A stretch of DNA of 60,000 bases from Apostichopus japonicus (GCF_037975245.1 NC_092563.1:5459501-5519500), one strand, 5' to 3'. Shown: positions 38,415 through 52,520, counted from the first letter of the stretch. Numbers and translations: made by a program. Notes: generated from the letters alone by a model not told the origin.

Positions 38415-39205
38415 GTAAAGCAGTTTCCATGTTTAAAACATTTCTTGAAATTTATAAACCTGCCAAGCGACCTTTTACTGGCTTTGTATCTCCCGGTCAG
38501 ATACATACATGCCAAACACGTGATACTTCTGAAGATGATTTCCACTTAAGATTCACCCCGAAAATTTCAAGCTGTGTTCTATATGGAAGCGTCTCATGTC
38601 TGCCCATAACAGCATGATTAAATGAATATGTTATACAACTATATTATAAGCTAGGCTAGACAACTTGTGTTGTGAAAGTGTGTTAGGGCATGGATAAGTA
38701 CTGATGTTGGATTTAAAAGAAAAAGAAAAAAATACTTTGCTTAGACTTCAAAAGTCAGTTGTGACATAAAGACAACAATAAAACTAAATAGTTTCCATAC
38801 AATATATATACACACAAAGGCAACCAACCAGCTGTACTAAAAAGTCACAACAGATCTGCATGAGCCTTGGCATCACTGCAGTGTATGAATGGGGAATTTA
38901 AACCTGAACACGTGTGTGTATAAATTTACCGGGTGTAATAATACGCTCCGTTTTATGAACGTGTAGGGGAATATGTGATGTAAAAGGATGGTTATTTATC
39001 TTGTACTTGAATCTATCATGACGTCTAACCATTAATTGGGACATTTATCTATTAAACTTGAAATATATGTGACAGGTGGTTCATATACAGAAATTTTTAG
39101 TGACATAGGATACAGTGATGTCATCTCTTTTTTGAACAGGTGCTAGCTGGCCAATATGAAGTAGACTACGTAGGATTTTTGCCAGTCACCATGTTCATAT
39201 AACGC

Positions 39206-39260
39206 CCCCCCCTGGTCTGGTGATACATATCCCCCCCATGGTCTGGTGATACATATCCGT
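39206..39260 (+). repeat. short tandem repeat, two copies of about 32 bp
   Basis: TGGTCTGGTGATACATATCC occurs twice, each time next to a run of seven or more C residues. Confidence 0.85.
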
Positions 39261-42200
39261 CAGTTCAATCGTATGAAGTAAACTTGAACCTTCATTTGTT
39301 GGAAACAGACATAAAAAAATGAAAACAATGTAGTGGTTGGATCTAGTTTATAGTTGCATACTACTTCAACAAATTCAACCTAATTGATCAAAACTTTTTT
39401 TGATAGAGAGCTTTTTGTGACAAAATGGGTCAGAAGTGATCCTATATATGTTTCCCTGTGATATGGAATTGAGAATTTCACTGCAATATCCACAGCTTTA
39501 AGGTAGCATTTTTATAGACTGACCGTCTACAGGTCAAGTATAATGATTTCAAATACTACCAACAAAAAAAAGTTGAACAAAGTAAATACTGCCAATTTGC
39601 TTAATTTGTTGAAAAAATCATCTATAAATGTATGGAAAAAGAATTGTATAAGTGTTAGAATTGAAGAAAACTCATGAAAAACTTGCTAGTGTGAGAATTG
39701 TTACAGCTTAAACTTTAATGTGTCTCTATTTTGTTGTCTTGATCAACTATGATTTAATCATGATTCGAATGCTGTTAGGAAAAGTTGGGGAAAAGTAGGG
39801 GTAAAGAAAAAAAAAAAAAATTGTGGTCTTGAAAGTCCTTGAATTTTGTTTTGAAGTCTAACATGAGCATGTAAGGTGTTCAAGGAGTGTGAGAACAGGT
39901 TTACAGCTCATCAAACCATGGTGTAAAATGAATTCTACAGCATGCCGTGTTTGGGGATCATGGCTCTTTAAATGTTTTCCCAGATCCACCCCCACCCCAC
40001 CATACCCTCCCCCTCCCCAACTACAATATAATGATAGCAATACACATAGCAAGAGTTGCAATGGCAAGGGGCATACTATTGTCTCTACTGTAGCTATTCT
40101 AACATTACATCACTGTTAGTGTGTAGGCATTCATAATAAACAGTAAAATGTGTGGTTTTGGAAAATGTCTGGATTTGCAATGGATTTAAATCTTTTGGAA
40201 CCATATATATAATACTTTTGTGTACATATGTCTGCTCTGTAAGTTTGGCAGGACTTTCCGTGAAAACTTGTCATTGAAAACGCAAACAAGCTTCTTTCAG
40301 TTTACCGTTTGTTTGCCTTCTTTCGACATGCATGCGATCGAACAATCAAAGATTAGTTCTGAGCTTGATTTTACAGGGTCTGCGTAATAAGAATTTACAA
40401 GGCATAGAGGAGGACGAGTATCGGTAGAAAGCTTATTCATACCATATAAACATTTAAGACCTAAAAACCAAAAAAAAACCTTTGAAATTGTGTCAAGTTT
40501 TCAGTCAAGTATCGATTTGTGCAGCTAAATTCCAAGTGTGGGTCGATTCAGCTGTGGGTTATGCTAGGCTAAGTTCTGTGTGCTTACAAACCAAAAAAAA
40601 AGAGAGGGAAAAAAATCCACATTGTACCAATCTTTATGGATCAAGTATTGTGTTAGCAACCCTCAAGTCAGGTTCTTCTTACACATGATGACGTCATTGC
40701 CATGGCAACCGGCTGAAATGGGAGCCTCTTTGGAGTACCGTGACTGCGGGACTGTCGTACATTATCTCCGTCGTCGAGGTAGGATATGTTTGTTTGTACC
40801 AAACATCAGCTATAGTGAGATCTACAAAAGAACTGCGCATTTTGAAAACATATATAAGGCTGATAGACATTTATTAAACATCATTTCCCTCTCGTGTCTA
40901 TGGATAACCACACAAATGTTCGACAAAGCCTCCAGTCATTTTTTTTTCCCGGTGCGGGGGGGGGGGGGGGGATTGATATGCCATTATCTCCCGAAAATTA
41001 CATTTGTTTAAAAACAGTCTGTATTCAGTTTAGTTTCATTTGAGTCCATTTTATAAATTACAGCGTGTGTAAACACGTCAGGGATTTCTCATTTCGATGT
41101 TATTTCAGCAGTGATGAGAGAGGATCGGTAACTCAGAGGTTGTCATCAGAGCCTTTGGTTTGTGAGCGTAACTAGGTTGGATGCAGTCACTGTGTTGGCA
41201 AAACACTGACTTAAAACTCGATAAGCTGTCTGTAATTTGGGGAGCCCTCATTGAGTAAGCCCGGTCATTGTAACCTAGTATCACCATATTAGAAGTCAAC
41301 AGCAAAAGTGTATAGTTTTAGTTGTAAAGTTCATGTGATCGCAGGTTAAATGGTATATAATTTTTATTTTTACAGGATCATCCTATTCAATGTAACCCTC
41401 ACATGATCCATATTTATTGTGTCCCTACATGATTGAATTGATTGTAACTTTACTTGATCCAATGTTTCTCACTCAGTATCTGATCTAGTTGTTACCTCAC
41501 AGAAGCCAGCTTATCTAGGTTGATATATACTCCATATATTGAAGCTTTTTACATGTTATAGTCAATAATTGTACAGCTTCACATGGTTCTGGCACTAAGC
41601 CTTACTTGGGCCTCGTTCACATTTGAAAATGCAAGGAGGATCAGGATATTGCGCTTTCCTCTGGTTGGGAATTAAGCTGACCCTGAAACCCCCCCCCCCC
41701 CCCATATTCAAGAATGGGTAGAGGATCAAGGTCAGATGAAGATCCCCTCTTGCACTCTTAAAACTTAAAAGTGAACAAGGCTTTGTAAATTTTGTAATGC
41801 CAGAGAATCCAGTCTCTATAATAATTTCCTCACTCAGTGGATCCAGTTGTAACTTTCACATGATTCATTCTATCGTAACTGAGCAAAGGTTTTGTTTAAT
41901 TCCATAACTAGGGTTTTCCTTGTGAAACTATGCGATTAGTTTTAATTTCTGGCATAAATGATCTCTTGATTCATACATAATTTCATGAATCTGTCTAACT
42001 AACTAATTTAGCTACAAAAGTTACAAAACATTGACCAGCTGAAACTCTTAGTTTATTACACTGACAATAATATAAATTGATTAATTAATTAAAGATCTGA
42101 CTAATAGGAAAACAAATATATGAAAGAAACATAATTCACTGCTGAGCATACAGTAGCTGTATTTTTAAGGGACTATTAACAAAATGCAATTGACAAAATG

Positions 42201-42719
42201 TAATCATTACTCTCTCTGCAAATGATGTGCAGCCATGTTTTGACCCTGTGTCGGCAACCCAGATCTCCTGAGGGTGGAGTGTAATGATCTGCATTGTATC
42301 CAAAGTGTTTCAATGTATCTTCATTACCTTCCTCATCAAGTAGATGAAACCACCAGATTCGTGCCATACGTGATGGGTTCTTTTTGCGGAAGAGTTCAAC
42401 AACCCTTAATGAGTGTATCCATTAAACAGAGAAATATCTAAAGCATCGCATCGGGACGGTTTCAGGTTACCAGATGCAAGTACAAACAGGGTAATTGAAG
42501 GAAAGGCCATTGTCCTACATGATCCATACAGTCTATATACGCACTGAGCAAACAGCTGAGTTAGTTCCGGACTATGCGCTCATGCCAGCTTGTATGATCC
42601 ACACCGCAAAGATTGCAGGTAGGGGTACATATAAAATAATGGAGTCAGGATAGAGTCGTGCTACTTAGAGTTTCATGCACAATAGCGATCTTCAGGGAAG
42701 TTATTCCCTAACACCGGGA

Positions 42720-43330
42720 AACTCCCTTTCCAACAATCTCACAGTTTTCCCCTTCCACGGTTCAATGACCCTCTATGTCCTTATTTGGACACAAGCTCGC
42801 TTTCTTTTGTCCAGTTTGTTTTTATTTTCTGCGAGCGAGCGATGATCATCAGAAACTTTTCTTCTAGGCACAGGTCTTTTTGTTGGTGCTGGCATGTTTC
42901 AAGATAAACCATGTGATTAAGAAATGTTGCTTGCTCTCTTTGAGATCCCAGACAAACTTGTCTCGAATGGTCCACCTCACATGCCAATATGTGAATGACA
43001 GGTATTGTTGTGCCGTACCGACGCCTTGTACATACGATTTCTGTTGCCAAGCATTTGCCGTTCAAGGGGGGTTCCTTCAATTGCATTCCTTCTGGGGGTT
43101 TGGTGTATTTTGAAAGGATTTTTGAGACTTTGTGTGCGGTGATGATAAATTGCAAGGTCCCCATGCATCTGTAGCTACTACGGTTGCATATATCTTATGT
43201 AGTCTGTGTGATGTTGGAAAGTGCTTGGCTAGGAGTTTTGAAAAGATTGCCCCTAGGCTTGATTTTGCTGAAGGGTGGGTTGAACCAAGTTATGCTTTGG
43301 CAGGGGGGGGGGCTTTCTCCTTTTAGGATG
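42720..43330 (-). pseudogene. Penelope-like retroelement, decayed C-terminal coding fragment
   Basis: Conserved blocks of the protein region after the reverse-transcriptase core appear in order on the minus strand, in shifting frames: WFNPPF (43270-43287), a block ending in MGTLQFIITAHK, LNGKCL (43048-43065), VYKASV, an HSHIGM block resembling the GIY-YIG nuclease start, LCLEEK (42856-42873) and ELVSK (42784-42798). This order is what I know from Penelope-like proteins of corals, molluscs and echinoderms. Several frameshifts and stops interrupt it, so no single frame spans it. The RT palm itself is absent. The 127-codon frame at 42781-43164 is just the longest surviving piece. Confidence 0.75.
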
Positions 43331-43504
43331 TTGTTGCTTGGGTTCTTTCTATTCCAGGCCTGCATTGTAACCACTCAATTTAAGGTTTTGTTGTAGGTGG
43401 GGTGGGGGGGGGGGGCACTGTGAAAGACTGGCCTGCTGGACGAGAGTACCAATATTTTTTTGTTGGTAGTTGTTGGTATGTGTTTGATAATGTTTGGGGG
43501 ATAG

Positions 43505-43700
43505 TTTAACTTGGCATTTACATACAGTGGCTGATCCCTTGGTTTTCTGAAATGGTTGGTATAACTTGGCATTTACATACAGTGGCTGATCCCTTGGTTT
43601 TCTGCAATGGTTGGTATAACTTGGCATTTACATACAGTGGCTGATCCCTTGGTATTTTGAAATGGTTGGTATATGACTCGGCATTTACATACATGTGTGA
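43505..43700 (+). repeat. 55-bp tandem repeat, about 3.5 copies
   Basis: GGCATTTACATACAGTGGCT begins at 43513, 43568 and 43623, with a truncated copy at 43680. Each copy ends near TGATCCCTTGG and AATGGTTGGTATA. It lies just upstream (minus-strand sense) of the Penelope-like fragment; the link may be accidental. Confidence 0.92.
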
Positions 43701-45985
43701 CAATTTTGGTTTTACACTAATTTGTTGATGTACGGTTTTTGATCATGTTAAATTTTCTCATACATTTGCATAAAAAAAGGGATTAGCAGATCTTCCCTCA
43801 TAATATATTAGTTCATTCATTTTGTATCCTTCCGGTTGTATTTGACGCAAAAATGTCTTCACAGATTCCGCCTTAGATTGTTATGTAAATCTCCTCAGTC
43901 ATGTTTTGTTATTCTTACCTTTTTCATCGCTCACTTTTAATTCATTCCCCCTCAATCAGGTTGTTTTCTCTTTCTACAGAATAATTAAAGAAAAATTCAC
44001 AGATCGCTCCTCCATTTGTCAGTCCTAAGACTAACTTTCAACATTAAAACAGACAACATATCACGTCATATTTGGTTTCCATGATCAATGCAGTGTGTGC
44101 ATGTCCACACTGAACAGGAGACATGATAATCCCGATATATTCCATGGGCAAAAAATATGAATTGAAATGTGGCAACATTTCTTGTCGACTTTTTTGTGTA
44201 GTTTTGATGGTTGAGATACTCATTCTTGTAGCATGTTTTAATGATTACACAATCGTTTAAAGAAAGGGGACATTAATTTATCACCGTACAGCTTGTTTTA
44301 TTTTACAAAGAGGGGAGGGGGGGGGAAGGGATGGAAGGAGGAAAGAGTTTGTAGAGGCTTCTAGTTGCTCCCAAGCATAAGCTTACAAAAATAGGTTATG
44401 TCAGATATCTACTCAAACTGAAGAGCTGATTCTCTCAGATGTACATGGTCCCAGATTTACCCATCTCTTTCATAGTATTGTGATTAGACCTGTTATTCCC
44501 CCGCCCCCACCTATCCTAGAATCGATTTCTAGTTTCTGCCCTCAAGAATCGTCTACCTTCTAAATCTACCATTCTACGGTACTATATCACACAGTTTTGT
44601 TTTCACCTGGTGATTTTATTCCACTCAAAAATCACTCTGGTTTCTTAATTTTGTCAGTGTTTTCTTTAAGACCATTTGTATGCACACTGGCAGGGAAAAT
44701 ATCGACCATGCTGCAATTGCTACCTTTCTCATGATACCGAAAAAAGACGGTAAAAATGAGTAAATAAACTGTGACTCTTCTTCCGGGTTCGCGCAAATAT
44801 ACAGAAAGAGTGACCGGGTGTGAACCGGGACAAATTGGTTGAAAAATTAAGAAACTTGACCCTGTATCTACATATATATCTATCTATCTATCAGAAATGT
44901 TTGCCTCATAATTCAGTCGCTATATATATATATTGCAGGGTAATCATAATATGCATGATTCTGTCAGAAGGAAGCTGCAATATGCATCCAAGCTTGACTA
45001 TATATCTGAAAGAAGAGTTGGAAGAGTCTCCATCATGGCTGTAAAATGTTTATGCAGGTAGGAAAACCCAAGAAAACTCTTCCACATATCAGTTGAGTTG
45101 TCTTGGTGATAGTGCTTAGTAATGACTGCTGACGTCAACCGTTTCCATACTTTCCGGGAAACATACTGGTATCTGGTTGTTAAAGACAATGTGCTGCATC
45201 GGTTGTGTCCGTCCGGATAGCTGATCGAATCACGACGGTGGAAAGCGGCACTCGTAAATGATATATACTTGAAGTGTACGTTGAAGTTTTGTCCCCAGCT
45301 CCCTCTGATATGCGCAGACACGTATAAACAACAAGATGTCGTCTCTCTCCCAACCTCTCGTTATTGTCTTTTCTCGTGGTAGAGGATGTCTGCATCAATC
45401 ATCCCAGCGATGTGGGACTGTATGTCATGTAGCATCACCAACAGCAGAGATTTCCCTGCCTGGGCCGGCCGTACGTTACGGATTCATTTCCTAGCAAGAT
45501 AAATGATCTGTGACGTGATTGTCGGTTTAAAACACAGCATTGGGGGGGGGGGGTTTGGGGGAAGTATCGGGTTTTAAATTTCACCGTGTGCGTGATCAGA
45601 ATGTCTGACTGGAATATATATATGCATTTGCGTGTTCCGGTATGTTCACAGTTGTTACGTCAGGAAATGGAGACTCCATACATACATATAGTTAATACAG
45701 TGTTATGTAAATTAAGACACATTTATACTCTGGCTATGTCACAATCTATTAATGATGATGCAACAGCGCAAGGGATGCATCGCCGGAGCCATGAACCACA
45801 AAAAAAATCAACCTGGAAATTTCACCGCAAGATTCTTTCATCCATGCATCATCATCGCATTGTGTTTGGGATGAGATATATATATATTGCAGTCCTCAAT
45901 TATGTAAGTCACTGTTGCTATGGCTTTGTCACAATCTATTAACGATGCAAACTATGATGCGTAGTTGTGGAAACGTGTGCATGTA

Positions 45986-46054
45986 CCAAAACTTCCAGCC
46001 TCCACCGGGATTTGAACCCGGGCCTCCTACTTTATATGCGGACACCCTAACCAC

Positions 46055-46060
<6 letters not shown>
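45986..46060 (-). mobile_element. tRNA-like repeat fragment, truncated by (TA)n
   Basis: On the minus strand TAGTGGTTAGGGTG is followed by CCCGGGTTCAAATCCCGG, a perfect T-arm-like hairpin with a B box, then TGGAGGCTGGAAG. It is the same family as the 30.2-30.9 kb element. The 5' part of the tRNA-like head is missing and replaced by TA repeats. Confidence 0.75.

Positions 46061-46105
<45 letters not shown>
46055..46105. repeat. (TA)n microsatellite
   Basis: A TA run with a few TACA interruptions separates the tRNA-like fragment from the LINE tail. Another imperfect TA stretch lies at 46395-46440, on the other side of the LINE. Confidence 0.9.
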
Positions 46106-46119
<14 letters not shown>

Positions 46120-46392
46120 ATGAGACTTATATAGCGCCAAATCAGTAGACAAAGGCCACTGCTCAAGGCGCTTTACAAAGAAAACAGATTAATTTACAAA
46201 AGAACAAGTGAAAAGATGGGTCTTAAGTAGACTTTTGAGTGTAGAAAGTTTAGAGCATGTTCGAATGTGATCTGGTAAATTGTTCCAGAGATAAGAGCTA
46301 GAGTAATCGAAGCTTCTGTAACCATATGTCTTCAAGCGTGGTTTAGGAACAGTTAAATACAATTTGTTGGACGAACGAAGTGTGCGAGTTGG
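46106..46392 (-). mobile_element. 5'-truncated non-LTR retrotransposon (CR1/L2-like), intact C-terminal end
   Basis: The minus strand is open from 46392 to a TAA at 46189-46191. It encodes about 67 residues with the classic LINE C-terminal layout: PRLKTYGYRSF, LWNNLPDHIR (46261-46290), STLKSLLKTHLF, then stop. The 3' UTR is about 80 bp and ends in GTAAAGCGCCTTGAGCAG, TTTGGCGCTATATAAGTCTC and an (ATT)n tail at 46106-46118. The remaining frame is undamaged, which suggests a fairly recent insertion. The left tail and right truncation point are both embedded in TA repeats. The solo tail at 22821-22905 is the same family. Confidence 0.88.
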
Positions 46393-49300
46393 AATATATA
46401 CATATATCTATATATATATATAATGTATATATCTATATCTATTGTAAGCAGTTTCATGCAGGAAATCAGTTGTTGTCTGTTGCTTACATGTATACATGTA
46501 CGTTCACTTTAGCACGAACTCGAAATGATCAGTATCGAGTTTGAGGTGTATTGTTTCTCCTCTCTGTTACCTCCATGTAATATGCAAATTGTCTGAACTA
46601 GATCATGCATCAAATCTATCTTTCGGTTGATGGTGATCTTGATTTCAAGGAAATTTTAAAGGCTTTTTCTTCTTCGTGGCAGCTGAAATTAGGTTAGATA
46701 ATGTGGAGGGGATTCTGGAATACGAAGATCCAGAGCTGGGATTCAAATTTTTAATTGAAAAATTTAGAGTTTAAGCAAATCTGGATTGAATTACCTTTTG
46801 TTTTTTTGGGTTTCTATGGGACAGTTACGTTTGTGTGTATTGTTAAATATATGTGTTTTATAATAAGAAGTCTGCTGAAATTCACAGGAAGCTGAGTATA
46901 ATCAAGTGTCAAGGAAATTTTTCATTGGAGATAAGAACTTGATAGTTAGAGTAGAGATATTTACAGTTGTTAATCCGTAAACTTTTAGTTGTCTTCTTTT
47001 TAAAACCAAAAAATGTCAAGTAGTCGCTGCTACCATCTTTTTCAAATAATTTAGAGTTATAATTTGTAAGCATACAGTTTACAAAAATTAAATAAGAAAA
47101 TAAAGGAAGGATAATGGAAAATGAGAGAAGAAAATCTTTTAGTATGATTTGACTTTAATATTTACAGGAACCCTTTCCAGTTTGGTCGATAAAGTTCGGT
47201 AGCTGGCTACTCCAGTACGTTTCAAATTAATTTTGGGGACGAATTGGCAACCATTAAATAAGATCTGCAATGACTCACAGGTAGTGACGATAAACTGTTA
47301 ATACTTAACTTTGTATAACATTAGGCCTAATGTTAGGTTGTACATGTATGTAGTATGTAAATTTATATATGATGTCCAGTTTTTACATTTTTCCCGGTGC
47401 AAGTATATGTGATGCCTTTTTATATCACATACCTGATAAAAGGAGGGAAAAAAGAGAAAAAATAAGGAGAAAAATTAGAAGAAAAAGGGAATAAGATCGA
47501 TTGCTGTTTGAAAGGAAAGCATGTGTCGCATTGGTCATATTTCTTCACCGCCCTGCACTTACATTCGCTCGACAGGATGTTAAACCTCGAGTGTTTTACG
47601 ACTCCCGAATTTGTGTCGCTTTATTTTCTGCAAATTTAATGGGACGGTTTGGGTTTCATATTAAAACTCCTGTTTTTTCCTTCTCTTTGTTTTGTTAATG
47701 GTTGGCCTCAAATCTGTCAGTCCATCTGCCAAAGTTAGAGCCATCAAGACTTTAATTGGAAAGGTTAGGGTGCAGCACGGACTGTCAACATGTTGAATTT
47801 ACTCCTTTTGACATTCTCAAGCTATAGTCTGCCTTTAGCTAGAAAGCAAAGTAAACTCAATCATTTTGTCAACTTTTTGAGGTAACCAAATATATAGAAG
47901 GAGCCACCTCATTACATGCCGATGATGAGAGGATAGAGCGGGGTGGTAGAGCGGGGCGGAGGAGAGGGGCGGAGAAGTGCATGGGTGGGGGTGGTTGGCC
48001 CGGGGGTGAGAAGGGAATATTACTTTGGTAATAACATTCTTAATTAAGACATGGATTAACTTACTGTGAATTTCTGTCACCTGTCTGCAACACGTCATCG
48101 CACACTCCTCATCCTAGTAGACGATAAATTGGAAAAGATCTGCTGGAACGTTCACGTCCACCTATAACGATACCCACATTTGGATTACAGACCTAATATT
48201 AAGTCTGTCACTTATGAGCATATACAAGATCCCAAGCACTTGAGCTTTTGGTGTTTTGTCAAAAAAAACAACCTCCAAAAATATGATTTTTAAGATGAAA
48301 GTCGTAGCCTCCCTGTTGACGAGCATGTAAATTAAGTGATAACATTTAATGCATCTATGATGACAAATGAGAGGCCGGCTCCACACTCTGACTGATGGAA
48401 ATCTCATCGAATTGACATTTTTCCCTGCTGGCTGCAGACGGTTCTTGGATCTAACCCAACCCAAACATCACTGTATATTTACTATGATGTTGTTACAAAG
48501 TCTATCAGTGCAAGCATCAATAAAGCACCAAAAACTTAGATTTTTAAGGCGTGTTTAGTTACGTAAATACACCAGTATGATTGCATGCCAGGCATATGTA
48601 CGGTTTTCAGAGTTTTAAGCTCCCAGTACGTATCTCAAAGTGCTAATTTATTAACTTTCAAAATATCCCATTGGTGCAATGGTGCTTTCTTTTTAGTTAA
48701 GTTATGTTATAGCATATAATTATATACAGTGGCCCTTGAAATATATTTGCAAAAATTTCCCACTGCTGCTTTTTTTTGGGGGGGGGGGAACTATGGGTTC
48801 TGGAATATTAGTCAAAACAAAGGTAGAATATTGACCTAATTCATGCGCTAAGGCTACAAAGTCATCGTCATTGCAGAGGTCATGGTCTTCTTTTGTTTAA
48901 TTAATTCCAAACAGCAGCAGTTAAGCATTAGGAGCTAGCTATAGGTTTCTTTTATTTGATCATTTGACCATTTGATGATAGTTTTAGCCATGCATTCAGG
49001 GATGTGATATTCAATTTAGAAATATGAACACGGAATGGGGTACAAAATTTATTTGCTCTGTTTTAACGCTGTGTATCGCTATCTGGCCATGGGCATTGTG
49101 GAGATGGCAACTTTTGTGATGGGCAGAAATGAAACCGTAAACATGTGGGTTGTTTCTGTAGTTGTTTTAGGATTTTTATTTGCTTACAAAATGGATTCCT
49201 CAGATACTATTCATTCTGATTGATTGGTATATGATCTGGTCCCAACAGGAATTTATTTACACATTGTTTGAAATGAAAGTGGGAGAATTTTAGTGTTTAA

Positions 49301-52300
49301 AAGGAAAAGAAAAGTTTGCCCAATTCAATCCAAATATCTGAGCTTTAATGCTCTTTTTTGGGTTGAAATACCAGGTTATTGTGGGGTGTAGAAAACATTA
49401 ATTTATCACAGAAACAAATAGACTACATTTCTGTATATTTCTGTTAAATATTTAAGTGCCCTGCACATATTGAAAAACTATTGATTTATTACAAAAGTAA
49501 ACTGGAATACATTTCTTTCATTGTAAAGAATTGTAATAAAAGCCCTGCACAGATAGAAATACCAATTTAATGGGGCACAAAACATGAATTTATTACGGAA
49601 GGACATAGGACTTAATTGTTTGTATCGTAAAAGAATTGTAGTTAAAACAAACAGTCGTTTCTCGTCAGAAAATGTTAAAATAAACATCTTTGAGTGTAAC
49701 AGGAGAAAACAGCAATGCTGAAAACCATAGCGTTCCTCGAGGGTTGTCTAAAAACCAATCGCTAAGTGCAGGATCGTCAGAGGTAATTATCTTTGAAAGC
49801 ATACTCTGATTACAGTCTTTTGTTTTATGCCATTAGCCTTCCAATTAACTATGCAAATATTGCCATTTTACCATCTATCTTGCTTGCCTGTGGTAGTTTG
49901 GAAACTGCATGTAAAGGGTTAGAAAAATGCCAAGAGACTTAAAAGTGAACAGGGTTAGTTTACGACCTTAAATATTTGGATGTTGCATCATATACTACTG
50001 TGCTATACAGCTGCACTGCACATGTACAGCTGGAAATCTAGAGAAAGAATCGTATCTCTTAAAAAACCTAAGTAAATCAGGCGATAATGCTTTTGAAGCA
50101 GCATTTAGGAACCTGGGGGGGGGGTGTACATGCACACCCGCTCCAGGGGTTACCAAGCTGTATTCATAAACGACTGATTTATGCGCAAAGCATTCATCCA
50201 TGGCAGTTACAGCAAGTGCGTGGGAAAGAATTCCTACAAACGACTTTTTTCAATTGCCTATTAAAGGGTGAGAGCCTATAGTCGAAACTGTTAAGTAATA
50301 CTGCTTCACTGCCACTGCGTATATTGGCAGAAAATGTGCTAGAATGATGAAAAGAAAATACCAAATTGGTTACCTGCAGTACCTAAGTTTTGACTTGTAT
50401 CTTGCAGAGCTGTAAAACTTTTCCCTCGTGATAGAAGAGATGCATGTGAATAAGTTTTAAAGATTGATGTATATTTATTGCAAGAACTCACTCTAGAGAA
50501 TTTCATGTACATGATCGTGCAAAATACCAATTGGGTACAGTTTCACTGCGGCTATGGCCCACCCCCACCCCCCACTCACCGGTAAGGCGATGCCCATGCA
50601 GCCCTGCTTAAGCTAGGTGATGCATCCATTGCTAACATTGCTTTATCATACAGCAGTTAATGTGTATACACTTTGTACTACTAGTCAGTACTTTAACTTT
50701 CTTTCTTGTATGAATGCTACAGTAGGACATTCACACAGCTGGGGTGGACTCTACTTTAGAAGGATATCCCAGGGGAGGATGGTGCCAGGTCTGGGGCAGC
50801 CCCCTCCCCTTGCCCCCTCGGCTGAAGTCAAGCTTGTCTGTGTTTGTTTCATACTAAATCTCTTGACTTTCCTTCCTAATACTCTGGAAGGATATATCCG
50901 CCCAGAATACTGATCGCAATACTTATATTGCAACATATCGACCTTCTACAACTAAATTAAGAGGATCCATTAATTAATTTATTTACAACTAATTTAAGAA
51001 AGGGAGGAAAATTAACAGAAAAACACAGCAGAATGAAAATCATATCAGTGGTTGAGCAGCTCATCTCTTAGGTATTTCTCAAGGGATTTTCTCAGTGTCA
51101 TTTATTTGATTTATCTGAATAATGAATTTTGCTAAAGCTTACCCGACTTGGTTTTTCTTCCTTGTTCTAGTACAAACTTTTTAATACGCATAGCACTCTC
51201 TCTCTCTGAGTGTTGAGGGTATACACATCCAGTTAATTGGATCTAAATTTCTGTGGATCTAACAAAAACACAGAAAACCCATCATTTTGCATCAGATTAT
51301 ACTGTAGATAGCAAAGATGCTTGGTACATATATATATGTATTTGTGTGTGTGTATGTTCGATGCAGCTGATACTGGAGTCTGCAATTTCCGTACTTCCGC
51401 GACTTGCATCCCAAAGTAATTGATATAAAGATCCTCATCAAAATTTGATACCCTGGCAGGCTGGGAGAGATTACTGTTTAATTGCATTGTGATTGCTCGG
51501 TAATTAGTCCGAAATAGAGAGCTTCCAGAACTGGAATACAGAGTATCGATCTATATGTAGATGAAGAACGGTGTAAATATATCGTCCTGATAAAAACCGA
51601 CTCGGAAATTATAAAAAAAATTTGAAAGAAAGAAAGAACAATGGCATCTTCAGCTGGAAATTAACTGCTATAGATGAACCAGTGATCCCAGAATTCAACT
51701 CTTTTTTTGCCTAGATATCGCTTGTTGAACATCAAAGGCTCATCAGGACAAAGTGATGGCTGGACAGTCTACTTTCATAAGAGTTTATATACACTATATA
51801 TTAATTCATTCGGCCATTTTGAAAATAATTTTTATGATTGAAACCAAAACCATGATATTGATGGTTCCAATCTTCTTGACAACCTTAAAATGTGTTCGAT
51901 CTACAGGTTGCTGATAATTTATGAAATGGACCATTTCATAAACCACCAAGTTCTTTTGTGTGCAAGCTCCCCCCTCACCTTCCCTCCCTCCCACTCTATC
52001 CCCTCCTCCCCCCCCCCCCCACCCTTCCCAATCATTTTTTTTTAAGGTAGGTGTTACTACATGTATCAGTCTAATAAAGTTTCGATTTGACTGGCAACAT
52101 GGACAGAGTTCCATAAACAATTGATCTATTTAAGTTGCTATGGTCAAGGCTAAAACACTCAATCTTCAGTCCTGCAACCCTCTGGTCTATTTTCTGCCAA
52201 AATTTAATTTTGAAAATTGGTTTCTTAAAGGGGGTATGTGTTAAGCTTAGAAACAAAAAGCAGATCTGTCTACATTATAATGCCCTGGGACAATATTTTT

Positions 52301-52459
52301 AGAACATTATCTAAAAGGTCTTTTTATTTATTTTTTATTTCTAATTAGTAGTGTAGTAAACATGATCATTTTCATTACCTTCACAAATCCTAGGAAACTT
52401 TGATAAAACAGTGAATTCATGTTTCTAGTCAAATTTAGAAGAAAAAAAACTGTTAGAAT

Positions 52460-52520
52460 TTTTTTTTTATTATTATTATGATTATTATTATTATTATCAT
52501 TGTCATTATCATTATTATAT
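52460..52520. repeat. ATT-rich microsatellite
   Basis: A T run is followed by repeated ATT/ATC triplets. It may be the tail of an old retroelement, but no body is recognisable beside it. Confidence 0.85.

Noticed and set aside
42781-43164. 127-codon minus-strand frame as an independent gene
   Set aside because: It is one frame of a frameshifted Penelope-like fragment; the matching blocks continue in other frames on both sides.
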